DNA of 32,378 bases, taken from an uncultured Paracoccus sp. Lineage in GTDB: Bacteria > Pseudomonadota > Alphaproteobacteria > Rhodobacterales > Rhodobacteraceae. Made by a program: the position numbers and the translations under genes. The stretch spans positions 1 through 32,378 of the forward strand of contig CAKTBJ010000033.1 in the NCBI GenBank assembly GCA_934533075.1, read 5' to 3'. Numbering within the stretch: the first letter of the stretch is position 1; each line of letters starts with the position of its first letter. Under the pieces are notes generated by a model. That model ran no database searches, had not been told where the DNA came from, and saw only the letters and a list, made by a program, of their open reading frames with translations. Below, one piece after another: positions 14,730 through 23,020 of this stretch.

Positions 14730-15925
14730 GTCTCCTCCAGCACCAACTCAAAGGGACCGGGCACCGGGGGGATCGGCAGGGTGATGCGCCGCTCGGGCCT
14801 CGTGTCGATGCGCCGGCTGGCGATCTCCGCGCCATCGGCCAGCAGCCGCAGCCTCCCCCGCACCGGGCGATTGACCCGCAGTTGCAGCACCCGATGCGCA
14901 CCGCCCTGCGCCACCGCCTGCGGCACGACCCAGGCCAGCGCCTCGCCGCGCAGCGTGACCGGATGGGCCGGGCCGGCGGGGTTGCCGGCCAGGTCGGCGC
15001 GGATCGCGGCGGCGACGCGGCACCCCTCCGCCCAGGACCAGCCGGCGGTCTCCACCGGGCGCAGCAGGTTGCCGGCGGCGTAATAGGCGGGGTCCGAGAG
15101 CCGCCCGGCGCTGTCGATCACCGGCCCGCCGGTGCGCGGGTCGCGCGCCAGATGCGAGGCGGCCAGCAGCGCGGCCTCGGGCCGGAAGGCGCCGGTCAGG
15201 ACCATCCCGTCGCAATCCAGCACCTGCCCCGAATCCAGCACGACCCGCTCCACCCGCTCGCGCCCCTCGATGGCGCGGATGGAGGTGCCCAGCATCAGGG
15301 GAAAGAGCGGGCGGCACAGGCGCAGGAACAGCGAAAACGGAAAGCGCACGGTTTGGCGCGGCCCCGGCTCGATCACCGCGACGGGGCGGATGCCGTGGCC
15401 AAGGCAGGTCAGCACCGCCGACAGCGCCACCAGTTCGGTCCCATAGATCACCGGACGGCGGAAGGGCACCAGCCCGTCCAGATGCACCATGCCCTGCAAG
15501 GCCCCGGTGGGGAGGATGCCGCCGGGCTTCTCGCCGCCGATCATCCGCTGCGCCCGGCTGGATTCGCGCACCCCCGTGGCCAGCAGCACCCGTTTGGCGC
15601 GGATTTGCCGGGGGCCGGCATCCGAGGTCACATCGACGCAGCCGCCGGGATGCAGGGCGGTGACGGTGACGCGCGTGGCGATGCGCGCGCCGGCAGCCTC
15701 GGCCCGCGCCGCCAGCCGGCGCGCATAGGCGGCGCCGGTCAGCACCCGGTGGAATTCACGCATGCCGAAAGGGGAATGGCCGCAATGGCGGGGGATGCCG
15801 CCCGGCGCGGCTTCGCGGTCCAGCACCAGAACGCCGTGATGGGGGGCGAGTTCAGCCGCCGCCGCCAGACCGGCGGGACCGGCACCGACGATCAGCACCT
15901 CCACCTCCTCCGGCAGCGCGGTCAT
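14726..15925 (-). CDS. NAD(P)/FAD-dependent oxidoreductase of the glycerol operon type
   Basis: This 399-aa two-dinucleotide-domain flavoprotein has an FAD-binding GAGPAG at residues 14-19. GGIPRHCGHSPFG and LLATGVRE follow, then GGEKPGGILPTGALQGMVHL, a region typical of the small oxidoreductase found next to GlpA-like dehydrogenases and glycerol kinase in many bacteria. It probably passes electrons from the BFD-type dehydrogenase to another acceptor; this role is from family context. The last about 75 residues (from VTLRGEALAW) form an extra beta-rich domain without cysteines, where related operons often have a separate small Cys-rich protein. The start at 15925 overlaps the upstream stop (ATGA); the longer open frame reads through the neighbouring gene. 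Confidence 0.87.
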   Translation of the reverse strand: MTALPEEVEVLIVGAGPAGLAAAAELAPHHGVLVLDREAAPGGIPRHCGHSPFGMREFHRVLTGAAYARRLAARAEAAGARIATRVTVTALHPGGCVDVTSDAGPRQIRAKRVLLATGVRESSRAQRMIGGEKPGGILPTGALQGMVHLDGLVPFRRPVIYGTELVALSAVLTCLGHGIRPVAVIEPGPRQTVRFPFSLFLRLCRPLFPLMLGTSIRAIEGRERVERVVLDSGQVLDCDGMVLTGAFRPEAALLAASHLARDPRTGGPVIDSAGRLSDPAYYAAGNLLRPVETAGWSWAEGCRVAAAIRADLAGNPAGPAHPVTLRGEALAWVVPQAVAQGGAHRVLQLRVNRPVRGRLRLLADGAEIASRRIDTRPERRITLPIPPVPGPFELVLEET

Positions 15926-17310
15926 TCCTTTGCCTCGGCCATCGGGCGGTCGAAATGGCCTTCGGTCAGCCGCGCCAGTTCGGCGGTGCAGAAGAACCCC
16001 TGACAGCGCCCCATCGTGACCCGCGTCCGCCGCTTCAACCCGGCCAGAGAGCGCGGCGGAAGCGCGCCGTTCAGCGCCGCGAGGATTTCGCGCCGCGTCG
16101 CCATCTCGCAATGGCAGAGGATGCCGCCGTGGCCGGGGCTTTGCCAGTCGCGCGGGAAATACTCGCTGATATTCGGCACTTGCGGCCAGTGGATGGTGGC
16201 GGGCGGGGTCAGGGCCAGCCCCGCCAGCGCCTCGACATACGCGGCGATGCCCAGGGCGGCGGACAGGCCGGTCGAGCGGATGCCGCCCACGGTGATATAA
16301 TCCAGCCCCTCATGGGCACGGATGCAGTAATCCTTGAACTCGGTCGCCGGGCGCAGGCCGGCATAGAGCGCGCTGACCTCCTGCCCCTTCAGGCCGGGCA
16401 GGATTTCCTCGCCCCGCCGCCGCAGGGCATCCAGCGTTTCGGGGACCAGGGTGGCATGGTCGCGGTCGTCCTGATCCTCGGCGGTGGGGCCGACCAGCAG
16501 GTTGCCGAAGGCGGTGCGGCAGACAACGATGCCCTTCGTCACCTTGGACGGCACCGGCAGCAGGATATGGCTGGCCAGACGCGCCGCGGGCTTGTCATAG
16601 ACGATGAACTGTCCCTTGCGCGGGCGGATGTGGAAATCGCGCCGCCCCGTAAGCGCCTCGTCCAGCAGATCGCCGAACAGCCCCGCCGCATTGACGACCA
16701 GACCGGCGGCGACCGTGCCCCGCGTGGTCTGCAACCGCCAGCCGCCGTCATGGCGCCCGCCGGTCACTGCCGCGCCGCGCAGCACCTCGGCGCCGTGCGC
16801 CATCGCCTGTTCCAGATAGGCATGCGGCGCCGACCACGGGTCGATCAGATATTCGCGCGGCACGAGGAAAGCAGCGCGCGCACCCTCGCCCAGCCCCGGC
16901 TCCGCCTCGCGCAGGGCGGCGCGGTCCAGCGGGCGCGCATCGGTCACGCCATTGGCCTCGGCCTGCGCGATCAGGTCGGGCAGCACGGCCTCCTCCGCCT
17001 CCGACCAGGCGACGACCAGCGCGCCGCAGCGGATCAGCGGCAGGTTCATCCGCCCGTGGATCGACAGGTATTCCGCATGCCCCGCCGCCACGCAGCGTTG
17101 TTCCAGCGACCCCACGGGCGCATCGAAGCCGGTATGCAGGATGGCGGAATTGCCCTTGGACGCCCCGTCCAGCGGGTCCGGCGCCTTGTCGATCACCGCC
17201 ACCCGCGCGCCGGCCAGCGCGAATCGCCGGGCGATGGCGCAGCCGACCACGCCCGCGCCGATCACCGCGACATCGAAGCGCCCCTTCAGCGCGAGTGCCG
17301 GTTCGGACAT
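15922..17310 (-). CDS. GlpA-like FAD dehydrogenase with C-terminal BFD [2Fe-2S] domain
   Basis: This 462-aa flavoprotein of the DAO/GlpA family probably oxidises glycerol-3-phosphate or a close analogue. The N-terminal FAD motif is AVIGAGVVGCAIARRF, residues 15-30. SKGNSAILHTGFDA lies at 51-64, RPRKGQFIVYDK near 229, and GLRPATEFKDYCI near 318. The C-terminal domain carries Cys399, Cys401, Cys436 and Cys441 in CHCE and GRCQGFFC, the BFD-type [2Fe-2S] arrangement seen in single-protein versions of this enzyme. It is the first gene of the leftward operon and is divergent from a DeoR-family gene. The ATG at 17310 has only a weak ribosome site (GGGG). There are no membrane helices, so electrons likely go to the adjacent oxidoreductase. 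Confidence 0.9.
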   Translation of the reverse strand: MSEPALALKGRFDVAVIGAGVVGCAIARRFALAGARVAVIDKAPDPLDGASKGNSAILHTGFDAPVGSLEQRCVAAGHAEYLSIHGRMNLPLIRCGALVVAWSEAEEAVLPDLIAQAEANGVTDARPLDRAALREAEPGLGEGARAAFLVPREYLIDPWSAPHAYLEQAMAHGAEVLRGAAVTGGRHDGGWRLQTTRGTVAAGLVVNAAGLFGDLLDEALTGRRDFHIRPRKGQFIVYDKPAARLASHILLPVPSKVTKGIVVCRTAFGNLLVGPTAEDQDDRDHATLVPETLDALRRRGEEILPGLKGQEVSALYAGLRPATEFKDYCIRAHEGLDYITVGGIRSTGLSAALGIAAYVEALAGLALTPPATIHWPQVPNISEYFPRDWQSPGHGGILCHCEMATRREILAALNGALPPRSLAGLKRRTRVTMGRCQGFFCTAELARLTEGHFDRPMAEAKE

Positions 17311-17338
17311 GCTGGACCCCGGTTTTCGGCAATGCGCG

Positions 17339-17368
17339 ATTCTTGCCCGGATTTGCCCGATCAGTCAA
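17339..17368 (-). promoter_or_regulatory. Putative promoter of the glycerol-type operon
   Basis: On the minus strand TTGACT (17368-17363) and AAGAAT (17344-17339) are separated by 18 bases and lie about 30 bases before the GlpA-like start. The repeat TTGCCCG at 17343-17349 overlaps the -10 and the copy at 17353-17359 lies in the spacer. Regulator binding there would block the promoter. Confidence 0.4.
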
Positions 17369-17389
17369 CATCTCGCCCGTTCCGGGCAA
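17343..17389. promoter_or_regulatory. Repeated heptamer TTGCCCG, candidate DeoR-family operator
   Basis: TTGCCCG occurs at 17343-17349 and 17353-17359, exactly ten bases apart (one helical turn). Its reverse complement CGGGCAA is at 17383-17389, where CGGGC also pairs with GCCCG just upstream as a small dyad. All copies lie between the divergent GlpA-like and DeoR-family genes. DeoR-family proteins often bind short direct repeats, so this is a plausible operator. Confidence 0.4.
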
Positions 17390-17416
17390 AAATCGTTACG
17401 TTACGGCGAATTTTCG

Positions 17417-17447
17417 TTGACACGGGCATCTTCCCTCGCGCCAAATC
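17417..17447 (+). promoter_or_regulatory. Possible -35 element for the DeoR/TRAP unit
   Basis: TTGACA at 17417-17422 is an exact -35 consensus, 57 bases before the GTG start of the DeoR gene. The best -10 candidate (CAAATC at 17442-17447, 19-base spacer) is poor. The stretch TCGTTACGTTACG just upstream contains short direct repeats. Confidence 0.25.
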
Positions 17448-17479
17448 CCCGGAACGAGGCAACGGAGTTGCGGGGAGAT

Positions 17480-18235
17480 GTGCGGCCAAGGGAGCGCCAG
17501 CGGATGATCCTCGACCGCGTGGCAGTCGAGGGCGAGGTCAGCGTCGAGGCGCTTGCGCTGGCCTTCGACGTGTCGCCCGAGACCATCCGCCGCGACCTGA
17601 CGCATCTGGCCGAGGCCGGGCGGCTGCTGAAATTCCACGGCGGCGCCCGGCGCATGCGCCTGCAATCCGAGACCAGCTTCGACGAGCGCATGACCGAGGC
17701 GGCGGCGGGCAAGGCGCTGATCGCCGCCAGGCTGGCCGGGGTGATCGCGGCGGGCGACACCTGCTTCATCGACACCGGCACCACGACGCTGGCCTGCGCG
17801 CGGGCGCTGGCCGGGGTCGCCAGGCTGACCGTCATCACCAATTCGGCGCGCATCGCGCAGGTGCTGGCGCAGGGTGAAGGCGGGGCGGAGGTGCATATGA
17901 TCGGCGGCCTCTGGTCGCCCGACAATGGCGAGACGGTGGGACCGGAGGCGCTGGACCAGATCGCGCGTTTCCGCGCCGATCATGCGATCATCGGCGTGGC
18001 CGCGGTGGATGCCACCGCGGGCGCGATGGATGCCGATTTCAACGAGGCCGCCATCGCCCGCGCCATGTGCGCCCATGCCCGCAGCACCATCGTCGTGGCG
18101 CATGCGGAGAAGTTCGGCCGGCAGGCCGCGCACCGCATCCGCCGCCTGGACGAGGTGGACATGATCGTCTGCGACCAGCCGCCGGGCGGGGAATTCCGCG
18201 CCGCGCTGGCCGCCGCACGGGTGGAGATACATTAG
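17480..18235 (+). CDS. DeoR-family transcriptional regulator, GlpR-like (GTG start)
   Basis: This regulator of 251 aa is close to the usual GlpR length. The N-terminal helix-turn-helix reads RPRERQRMILDR, then VSVEALALAFDVSPETIRRD and the wing HGGARR. The sensor domain has the DeoR landmarks FIDTGTTTLACARAL, ITNSARIA and AHAEKFGR. I chose the GTG at 17480 because it keeps the RPRERQRMIL helix conserved in the family; an ATG at 17504 would cut that helix. The frame is open far upstream, but that stretch is antisense to the divergent operon. It lies between the glycerol-type operon and the TRAP operon and probably controls both, responding to a phosphorylated sugar or polyol as DeoR proteins usually do. 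Confidence 0.9.
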   Translation: MRPRERQRMILDRVAVEGEVSVEALALAFDVSPETIRRDLTHLAEAGRLLKFHGGARRMRLQSETSFDERMTEAAAGKALIAARLAGVIAAGDTCFIDTGTTTLACARALAGVARLTVITNSARIAQVLAQGEGGAEVHMIGGLWSPDNGETVGPEALDQIARFRADHAIIGVAAVDATAGAMDADFNEAAIARAMCAHARSTIVVAHAEKFGRQAAHRIRRLDEVDMIVCDQPPGGEFRAALAAARVEIH

Positions 18236-18272
18236 GCCGGTTCCCCGGCACGAGGATGGGAGCGAAAGACGG

Positions 18273-18785
18273 ATGCCAGCAGCAATCAGGTCCTATGTGC
18301 GGTTCATGGACCGCCTTGCGGACTGGATCGGCAGTTTCGCCAGATACCTCATCTATGTGATGATCGGCGTGCTGCTGTTCGACGTGATTTCCGACAAGGG
18401 CTTCGGCACGGTGCAGAACTGGACGGTGGAGACCGCGCAGTTCACGCTGGCCGCCTTCTACTTCCTCGCCGGCCCGCAGACGCTGAAGGAGGACCGGCAT
18501 GTGCGGCTGGACCTGCTCTATGCCCGCCTGTCGGAACGCGGGCGGGCAAGGATCGACGCGGTGACGGTCTCCATCGTGTTCTTCTATCTGGGCGTAATGC
18601 TGTGGGGGGCGGTGTCCTCGCTGCAATATTCCTGGGCGACGAACCAGCGGCTGCCCTCGCTCTGGGCGCCGTCGCTGGTGCCGATCAAGGTGCTGATGGT
18701 GATCTGCCTGGTGCTGATGCTGATGCAGTGCCTGGCCATCTTCTTCAAGGACGTGGCGCGTGCGCGCGGAAAGGCCATCGCATGA
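18273..18785 (+). CDS. TRAP transporter small permease, DctQ type
   Basis: This 170-aa inner-membrane protein has four hydrophobic segments, around residues 25-40, 55-68, 95-115 and 135-155. They surround the DctQ-like region QTLKEDRHVRLDLLYARL. TRAP transporters import carboxylates and similar solutes using a sodium or proton gradient with a periplasmic binding protein. The ATG at 18273 is 37 bases after the DeoR stop, with GGGAG about ten bases upstream, and the stop overlaps the next gene by ATGA. It may be cotranscribed with the DeoR gene. Confidence 0.9.
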   Translation: MPAAIRSYVRFMDRLADWIGSFARYLIYVMIGVLLFDVISDKGFGTVQNWTVETAQFTLAAFYFLAGPQTLKEDRHVRLDLLYARLSERGRARIDAVTVSIVFFYLGVMLWGAVSSLQYSWATNQRLPSLWAPSLVPIKVLMVICLVLMLMQCLAIFFKDVARARGKAIA

Positions 18786-20113
18786 GCCATGAACTGATCG
18801 CCGTCCTGATGTTCTCCAGCATGGTGCTGCTGATGCTGACGGGGCAGCGGGTCTTCGCCGTGATCGGCTCGGTCGCGGCGGCCTCGGCGCTGGCGCTTTA
18901 CGGGCAGTCCTCGGCGGAACTGCCGTTCAACGCCGCCTTCAAGCTGTTCGCCTGGCACGCGCTGCTGACCCTGCCGCTGTTCATCTTCATGGGCCATATG
19001 ATGGCCAAGTCGGGCATCGCCGAGGAACTCTACCAGATGATGCATATCTGGTTCGGCCGCCTGCCGGGCGGGCTGGCGCTGGGCACCGTATTCCTGATGG
19101 TCATCATCAGCGCCATCAACGGGCTGTCGGTGGCGGGCCTCGCCATCGGCTCGGCCATCGCCCTGCCGGAGATGCTGCGCCGGGGATACGACAAGATCCT
19201 GATCACCGGCATCGTGCAGGGCGGCTCGACGCTGGGCATCCTGCTGCCGCCCTCGGTGGTGATGGTGCTGTTCGCGGTGATCGCGCGCCAGCCGGTTTCG
19301 GACCTGTGGCTGGCCGGCGTGGTGCCGGGGCTGCTGATGGCCGTGATCTTCGCGATCTACGTGGTGGTCCGGGTCAGGCTGAACCCCGCATTGGCGCCGA
19401 GGCTGAGCGAGGAGGAACTCAGCCTTCCGCTGGCCGAAAAACTGAAATACCTCAAGGCCGGGATCATCCCGATCGTCATCTTCGTGCTGATGATCGGCCT
19501 GTTCATCAACGGCTTCACCAGCCTGCTGGAAAGCGCGGCGGTGGGGGCGACGGCGGCCACGCTGGCCGCGGCGTGGAAGGGGCGGCTGACCCTTTCCCTG
19601 CTGGACGAGACCGCGCGCGAGACGATGGGCGTCACCGCGCTGTTCATGTGGGTGATCCTGGGCGCGCTGGCCTTCTCCTCGGTCTTCGACGGGATCGGGG
19701 CGGTGCGCGCCATCGAGAACGTGTTCATCAACAACTGGGACCTGTCACCCTGGGGCGTCATCATCCTGATGCAGGTCAGCTTCATCATCATGGGGATGTT
19801 CCTGGACGACACCGCGATGCTGGTGATCGTCGCGCCGCTTTACGTGCCGCTGGTCGCGCGGCTGGACCTGGGCATCGACATGCAGATGGTATGGTTCGGC
19901 ATCCTCTACACCATGACCTGCCAGATCGCCTATATCACCCCGCCCTTCGGCTATAACCTGTTCCTGATGCGGGGGCTGGCGCCGAAAGAGATCACCCTGA
20001 TCGACATCTACCGCTCGATCTGGCCCTTCGTGATCATGATCATCTTCACCATCGTCCTGCTGATGATCTTCCCGCAGATCGCCACCTGGCTGCCGCGATG
20101 GGTGCGCGGCTGA
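18782..20113 (+). CDS. TRAP transporter large permease, DctM type
   Basis: This 443-aa inner-membrane protein has about twelve hydrophobic segments. Typical DctM features are LTLPLFIFMGHMMAKSGIAE, IISAINGLSVAGLAIGSAIA, QGGSTLGILLPPSVVMVLFA and the late GMFLDDTAMLVIVAPLYVPL with QIAYITPPFGYNLF. This is the transport subunit that couples solute to the ion gradient. I chose the ATG at 18782, which overlaps the small-permease stop (ATGA), over a longer frame that runs into that gene. The binding-protein gene follows after 36 bases. Confidence 0.94.
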   Translation: MSHELIAVLMFSSMVLLMLTGQRVFAVIGSVAAASALALYGQSSAELPFNAAFKLFAWHALLTLPLFIFMGHMMAKSGIAEELYQMMHIWFGRLPGGLALGTVFLMVIISAINGLSVAGLAIGSAIALPEMLRRGYDKILITGIVQGGSTLGILLPPSVVMVLFAVIARQPVSDLWLAGVVPGLLMAVIFAIYVVVRVRLNPALAPRLSEEELSLPLAEKLKYLKAGIIPIVIFVLMIGLFINGFTSLLESAAVGATAATLAAAWKGRLTLSLLDETARETMGVTALFMWVILGALAFSSVFDGIGAVRAIENVFINNWDLSPWGVIILMQVSFIIMGMFLDDTAMLVIVAPLYVPLVARLDLGIDMQMVWFGILYTMTCQIAYITPPFGYNLFLMRGLAPKEITLIDIYRSIWPFVIMIIFTIVLLMIFPQIATWLPRWVRG

Positions 20114-20149
20114 CGGATACCCATAACCACCCGACAGGAGAGGAAAGCC

Positions 20150-21229
20150 ATGACCGACACCACCAGAATGCAAACCCCATCCCAGCGCATCCTTGCCAGC
20201 CGGCGCAAGTTCATGGCGGCAGCGGGGCTTGCGGTCCCGGCGGCTTTGGCCGCGCCGGCCATCGTCCGGGCGCAGGCCCCGATCAAGTGGCGGTTGCAGA
20301 CCTATTCCGGCGCGCCGCTGGGCGCGCATGTGATCAAGCCGCAGATCGACGCCTTCAACGCCGCCGCCAATGGCGAGATGGAGATCGAGCTTTACTATGC
20401 CGACCAGCTCGTCCCGACATCGGAGCTGTTCCGCGCGCTTCAGAACGGCACGCTGGACGCGATCCAGTCGGACGAGGCCACGATGGCCTCGCCGGTCGAT
20501 ATCGCCGTCTTCGGCGGCTATTTCCCCTTCGCCACCCGCTACAGCCTCGATGTGGCGTCGATGTTCATGTATTACGGCCTCGACGAGATCTGGAACGAGG
20601 CCTATGCCGAGGTCGAGAACGTCACCTATCTGTCCACCGGCGCCTGGGACCCGCTGCATATCTTCACCGTGAACAAGCCCATCCGCTCGCTGGCCGATTT
20701 CAACGGCTTGCGCGTCTTTGGCGTGCCCACGGCGGGGCGTTTCCTGTCCCGCTACGGCATGGTGCCGGTGACGGTGCCCTGGGACGACGTGGAGGTGTCG
20801 ATGCGCACCGGCGACCTCGACGGCGTGGCCTGGTGCGGCTTTACCGAGACCTACGAGGTCGGCTGGGCCGATGTCTGCAAATACGCGCTGTCGAACTCGG
20901 TCACCGGGGCGTGGTTCGGCTCGTATTTCGCCAATACGGAAAGCTGGAACAAGGTGCCGCCGCATCTTCAACAGCTTTACCGCACCACCATCGACCAGTC
21001 GCATTACTATCGCCTGAAATGGTATTGGGGCGGCGAGGCCCAGCTTCGCGTGCATGGCGAGAAGATGGAGCAGACCTCGCTGCCGGCCGAGGAATGGAAC
21101 CAGGTCGTCAAGGATGCCGAAGGCTTCTGGGACGAGATGGCCGGCGAATCCGAACGCGCCGCGCGGGTGGTCGAGATCTTCAAGCGCTACGCCGCCGATC
21201 AGGAGGCCGCGGGCTATCCCTATCGCTGA
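20150..21229 (+). CDS. TRAP transporter substrate-binding protein, DctP family
   Basis: This 359-aa periplasmic protein has the N-terminus SRRKFMAAAGLAVPAALA, residues 17-34, a twin-arginine signal with cleavage probably after IVRAQA, near residue 43. TRAP binding proteins are commonly exported this way. The mature domain contains QNGTLDAIQSDEATMA, PIRSLADFNGLRVFG and VPWDDVEVSMRTGDLDGV, the standard DctP landmarks. The Arg that normally clamps a carboxylate would lie in the GLRVFG neighbourhood, but I cannot assign the ligand. A good GGAGAGG ribosome site precedes the ATG. The gene sits between the large permease and the glutamine-synthetase-like gene, so the imported solute may be the amine that enzyme uses. 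Confidence 0.93.
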   Translation: MTDTTRMQTPSQRILASRRKFMAAAGLAVPAALAAPAIVRAQAPIKWRLQTYSGAPLGAHVIKPQIDAFNAAANGEMEIELYYADQLVPTSELFRALQNGTLDAIQSDEATMASPVDIAVFGGYFPFATRYSLDVASMFMYYGLDEIWNEAYAEVENVTYLSTGAWDPLHIFTVNKPIRSLADFNGLRVFGVPTAGRFLSRYGMVPVTVPWDDVEVSMRTGDLDGVAWCGFTETYEVGWADVCKYALSNSVTGAWFGSYFANTESWNKVPPHLQQLYRTTIDQSHYYRLKWYWGGEAQLRVHGEKMEQTSLPAEEWNQVVKDAEGFWDEMAGESERAARVVEIFKRYAADQEAAGYPYR

Positions 21230-21249
21230 ACGCATGGGCGGGGGTCCCG

Positions 21250-21297
21250 GCCCCTGCCCTTTCCGCCCGTGCCCGGCGGCGAGGCCGGACAAGGGGC
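21250..21297 (+). promoter_or_regulatory. Possible stem-loop between binding-protein and ligase genes
   Basis: In the 89-base gap, GCCCCT at 21250-21255 can pair with AGGGGC at 21292-21297, enclosing an inner stem CCGGC/GCCGG at 21273-21277 and 21284-21288. It could protect the upstream transporter message or reduce read-through. There is no U-run. Confidence 0.25.
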
Positions 21298-21318
21298 TTC
21301 CGAGAGAAAGAGGGGAAC

Positions 21319-22683
21319 ATGGCCGGCAACCTGACAATGGACGCCCTGCGCGATCTGGTCGCCAAGGGGGAGATCGACACCGTGCTGTCCTGCATCGTGG
21401 ACATGCAGGGCCGGCTGATGGGCAAGCGGTTCCATGCGCAGCATTTCCTCGACAGCGGGCATGAGGAAACGCATGGCTGCAACTATCTGCTGGCCGTGGA
21501 TGTCGATATGGCCACGGTGCCGGGCTACAAGTTCGCCAACTGGGCGGCGGGCTATGGCGACCATGTGCACAAGCCCGACCTGTCCACGCTGCGGCTGGTG
21601 CCGTGGCTGCCGGGCACGGCGATGGTGATGTGCGACGTGCTGGACCACCATACGCATGAGCTGGCCCCGCATGCCCCGCGCTCGATCCTGCGCCGCCAGA
21701 TCGAACGCGCGCGGGCGATGGGGTTCGAGCCGATGATGGCCACCGAGCTGGAATTCTACCTGTTCGACGAGACCTATGAGGAATTGCGCGCCGACCGCTA
21801 TCGCCGCATCACCCCCTGGGTAGGGTTCAACAACGATTACGGCATCCTCGGCAGCACGCGGGAGGAGCCGGTGATGCGCGCCCTGCGCAACGGCCTTTAC
21901 GGCGCCGGCATCCCGGTCGAGAACTCCAAGGGCGAGGCCGATGCGGGGCAGGAGGAGATCAACATCCGCTATTCCGACGCCCTCGACACCGCCGACATGC
22001 ATGCGATCGTCAAGAACGCCACCAAGGAGATCGCGCATCAGCACGGCAAATCCGCGACCTTCATGGCGAAATACGCCACCGACCGCGCCGGCTCGTCCAG
22101 CCATATCCACCAATCGCTGTGGACGGACGGCAGGAACGCCTTCCACGACCCCGGCGCCGAACATGGCATGTCGCAACTGATGCACCATTACGTGGCCGGG
22201 CTGCTGGCCCATGCGTCGGAAGTGACCTGCTTCCTCGCGCCCTATGTCAACAGCTACAAGCGTTTCACGGTGGGGATGTTCGCACCGACCAAGGCGGTCT
22301 GGTCCACCGACAACCGCACGGCGGGCTATCGCGTCTGCGGCGCGGATACCAAAGGCGTGCGGATCGAATGCCGCGTGGGCGGCGCGGACCTGAACCCCTA
22401 TCTGGCGCTGGCCGCCCAGCTTGCCGCCGGTCTGGACGGGATCGAACGCGGGCTGGAGCTGGAGCCGGAACTGACCGGCGACATGTATCGGGCCGGAGGC
22501 GCGCGCGAGATACCCCACACCCTGCGCGACGCGGCGGCCATGATGCACGGCTCGGCCATGCTGCGCGCGGCGATGGGGGATGAGGTGATCGACCACTATC
22601 ACCACGCCGCGCAATGGGAGATTTCGGAACTGGACCGGATGGTCACCGACTGGGACCTGATGCGCGGGTTCGAGCGGCTCTAG
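21319..22683 (+). CDS. Glutamine synthetase-family protein (gamma-glutamyl-amine ligase type)
   Basis: This 454-aa enzyme of the glutamine synthetase fold ligates glutamate to ammonia or an amine with ATP. Metal ligands are visible in MATELEFYLF (Glu143, Glu145) and DAGQEEINI (Glu212). The ATP/metal His is in GSSSHIHQSLW (His262), the substrate loop is NSYKRF (residue 311 onward), and NRTAGYRV with RIECRVGGADLNPYLALA (Glu350, Arg352) completes the active site. The adenylylation-loop Tyr region of housekeeping GlnA is absent. The PuuA/GlnT-like length and the catabolic neighbours favour gamma-glutamylation of an imported amine over ammonia assimilation. The ATG at 21319 has an AGAGGGG ribosome site. 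It lies between a TRAP transporter and alcohol/aldehyde dehydrogenase genes. Confidence 0.9.
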   Translation: MAGNLTMDALRDLVAKGEIDTVLSCIVDMQGRLMGKRFHAQHFLDSGHEETHGCNYLLAVDVDMATVPGYKFANWAAGYGDHVHKPDLSTLRLVPWLPGTAMVMCDVLDHHTHELAPHAPRSILRRQIERARAMGFEPMMATELEFYLFDETYEELRADRYRRITPWVGFNNDYGILGSTREEPVMRALRNGLYGAGIPVENSKGEADAGQEEINIRYSDALDTADMHAIVKNATKEIAHQHGKSATFMAKYATDRAGSSSHIHQSLWTDGRNAFHDPGAEHGMSQLMHHYVAGLLAHASEVTCFLAPYVNSYKRFTVGMFAPTKAVWSTDNRTAGYRVCGADTKGVRIECRVGGADLNPYLALAAQLAAGLDGIERGLELEPELTGDMYRAGGAREIPHTLRDAAAMMHGSAMLRAAMGDEVIDHYHHAAQWEISELDRMVTDWDLMRGFERL

Positions 22684-22741
22684 CCGCCATCCGCGATTTG
22701 GGACAGAGGGGCCGGAACCCGTGTCGAAGCATGAGAGAAGG

Positions 22742-23020
22742 ATGAGCAACTTGATCCGATGCGTGTCCCCCGTCGACGGGCGGCTCCATGCCGGACATCC
22801 CGTGCCGGTGCCCGATCAGGCCGATGCCGCCGTGACCCGCACCGTCCCAATCCGGCGCCGGCGGATCGGGACGGGGACGGTCTTCCCCGACCGCGCCGAT
22901 TGCGCCGGCCCGGCCTGCGCCTCGGGCCGCAAGGATATCGGGCGCGGTGCGTTGCCCGTCACTGGTTTTCGGGCCGTCGCCCGGCCACGTTCCTCTCACC
23001 TGCGGAAAGTCAAATCATGA
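22742..23020 (+). pseudogene. Probable remnant of an aldehyde dehydrogenase (92-aa open frame)
   Basis: The 333-base gap between the ligase and the iron-type alcohol dehydrogenase holds an open frame that starts MSNLIRCVSPVDGRLHAG. This is the opening typical of aldehyde dehydrogenases (RCxSPVDGxxYAxRP). PVPVPDQADAAVTR then fits the next helix, after which the similarity fades; ASGRKDIGRGALPV is a faint echo of the following part. The catalytic Cys and Glu domains are absent. The frame ends in a TGA that overlaps the next ATG (ATGA), so the original coupling is preserved, which suggests an internal deletion. Alternatively it is a real small protein. A GTG at 22721 in the same frame is a possible earlier start. 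Confidence 0.5.
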
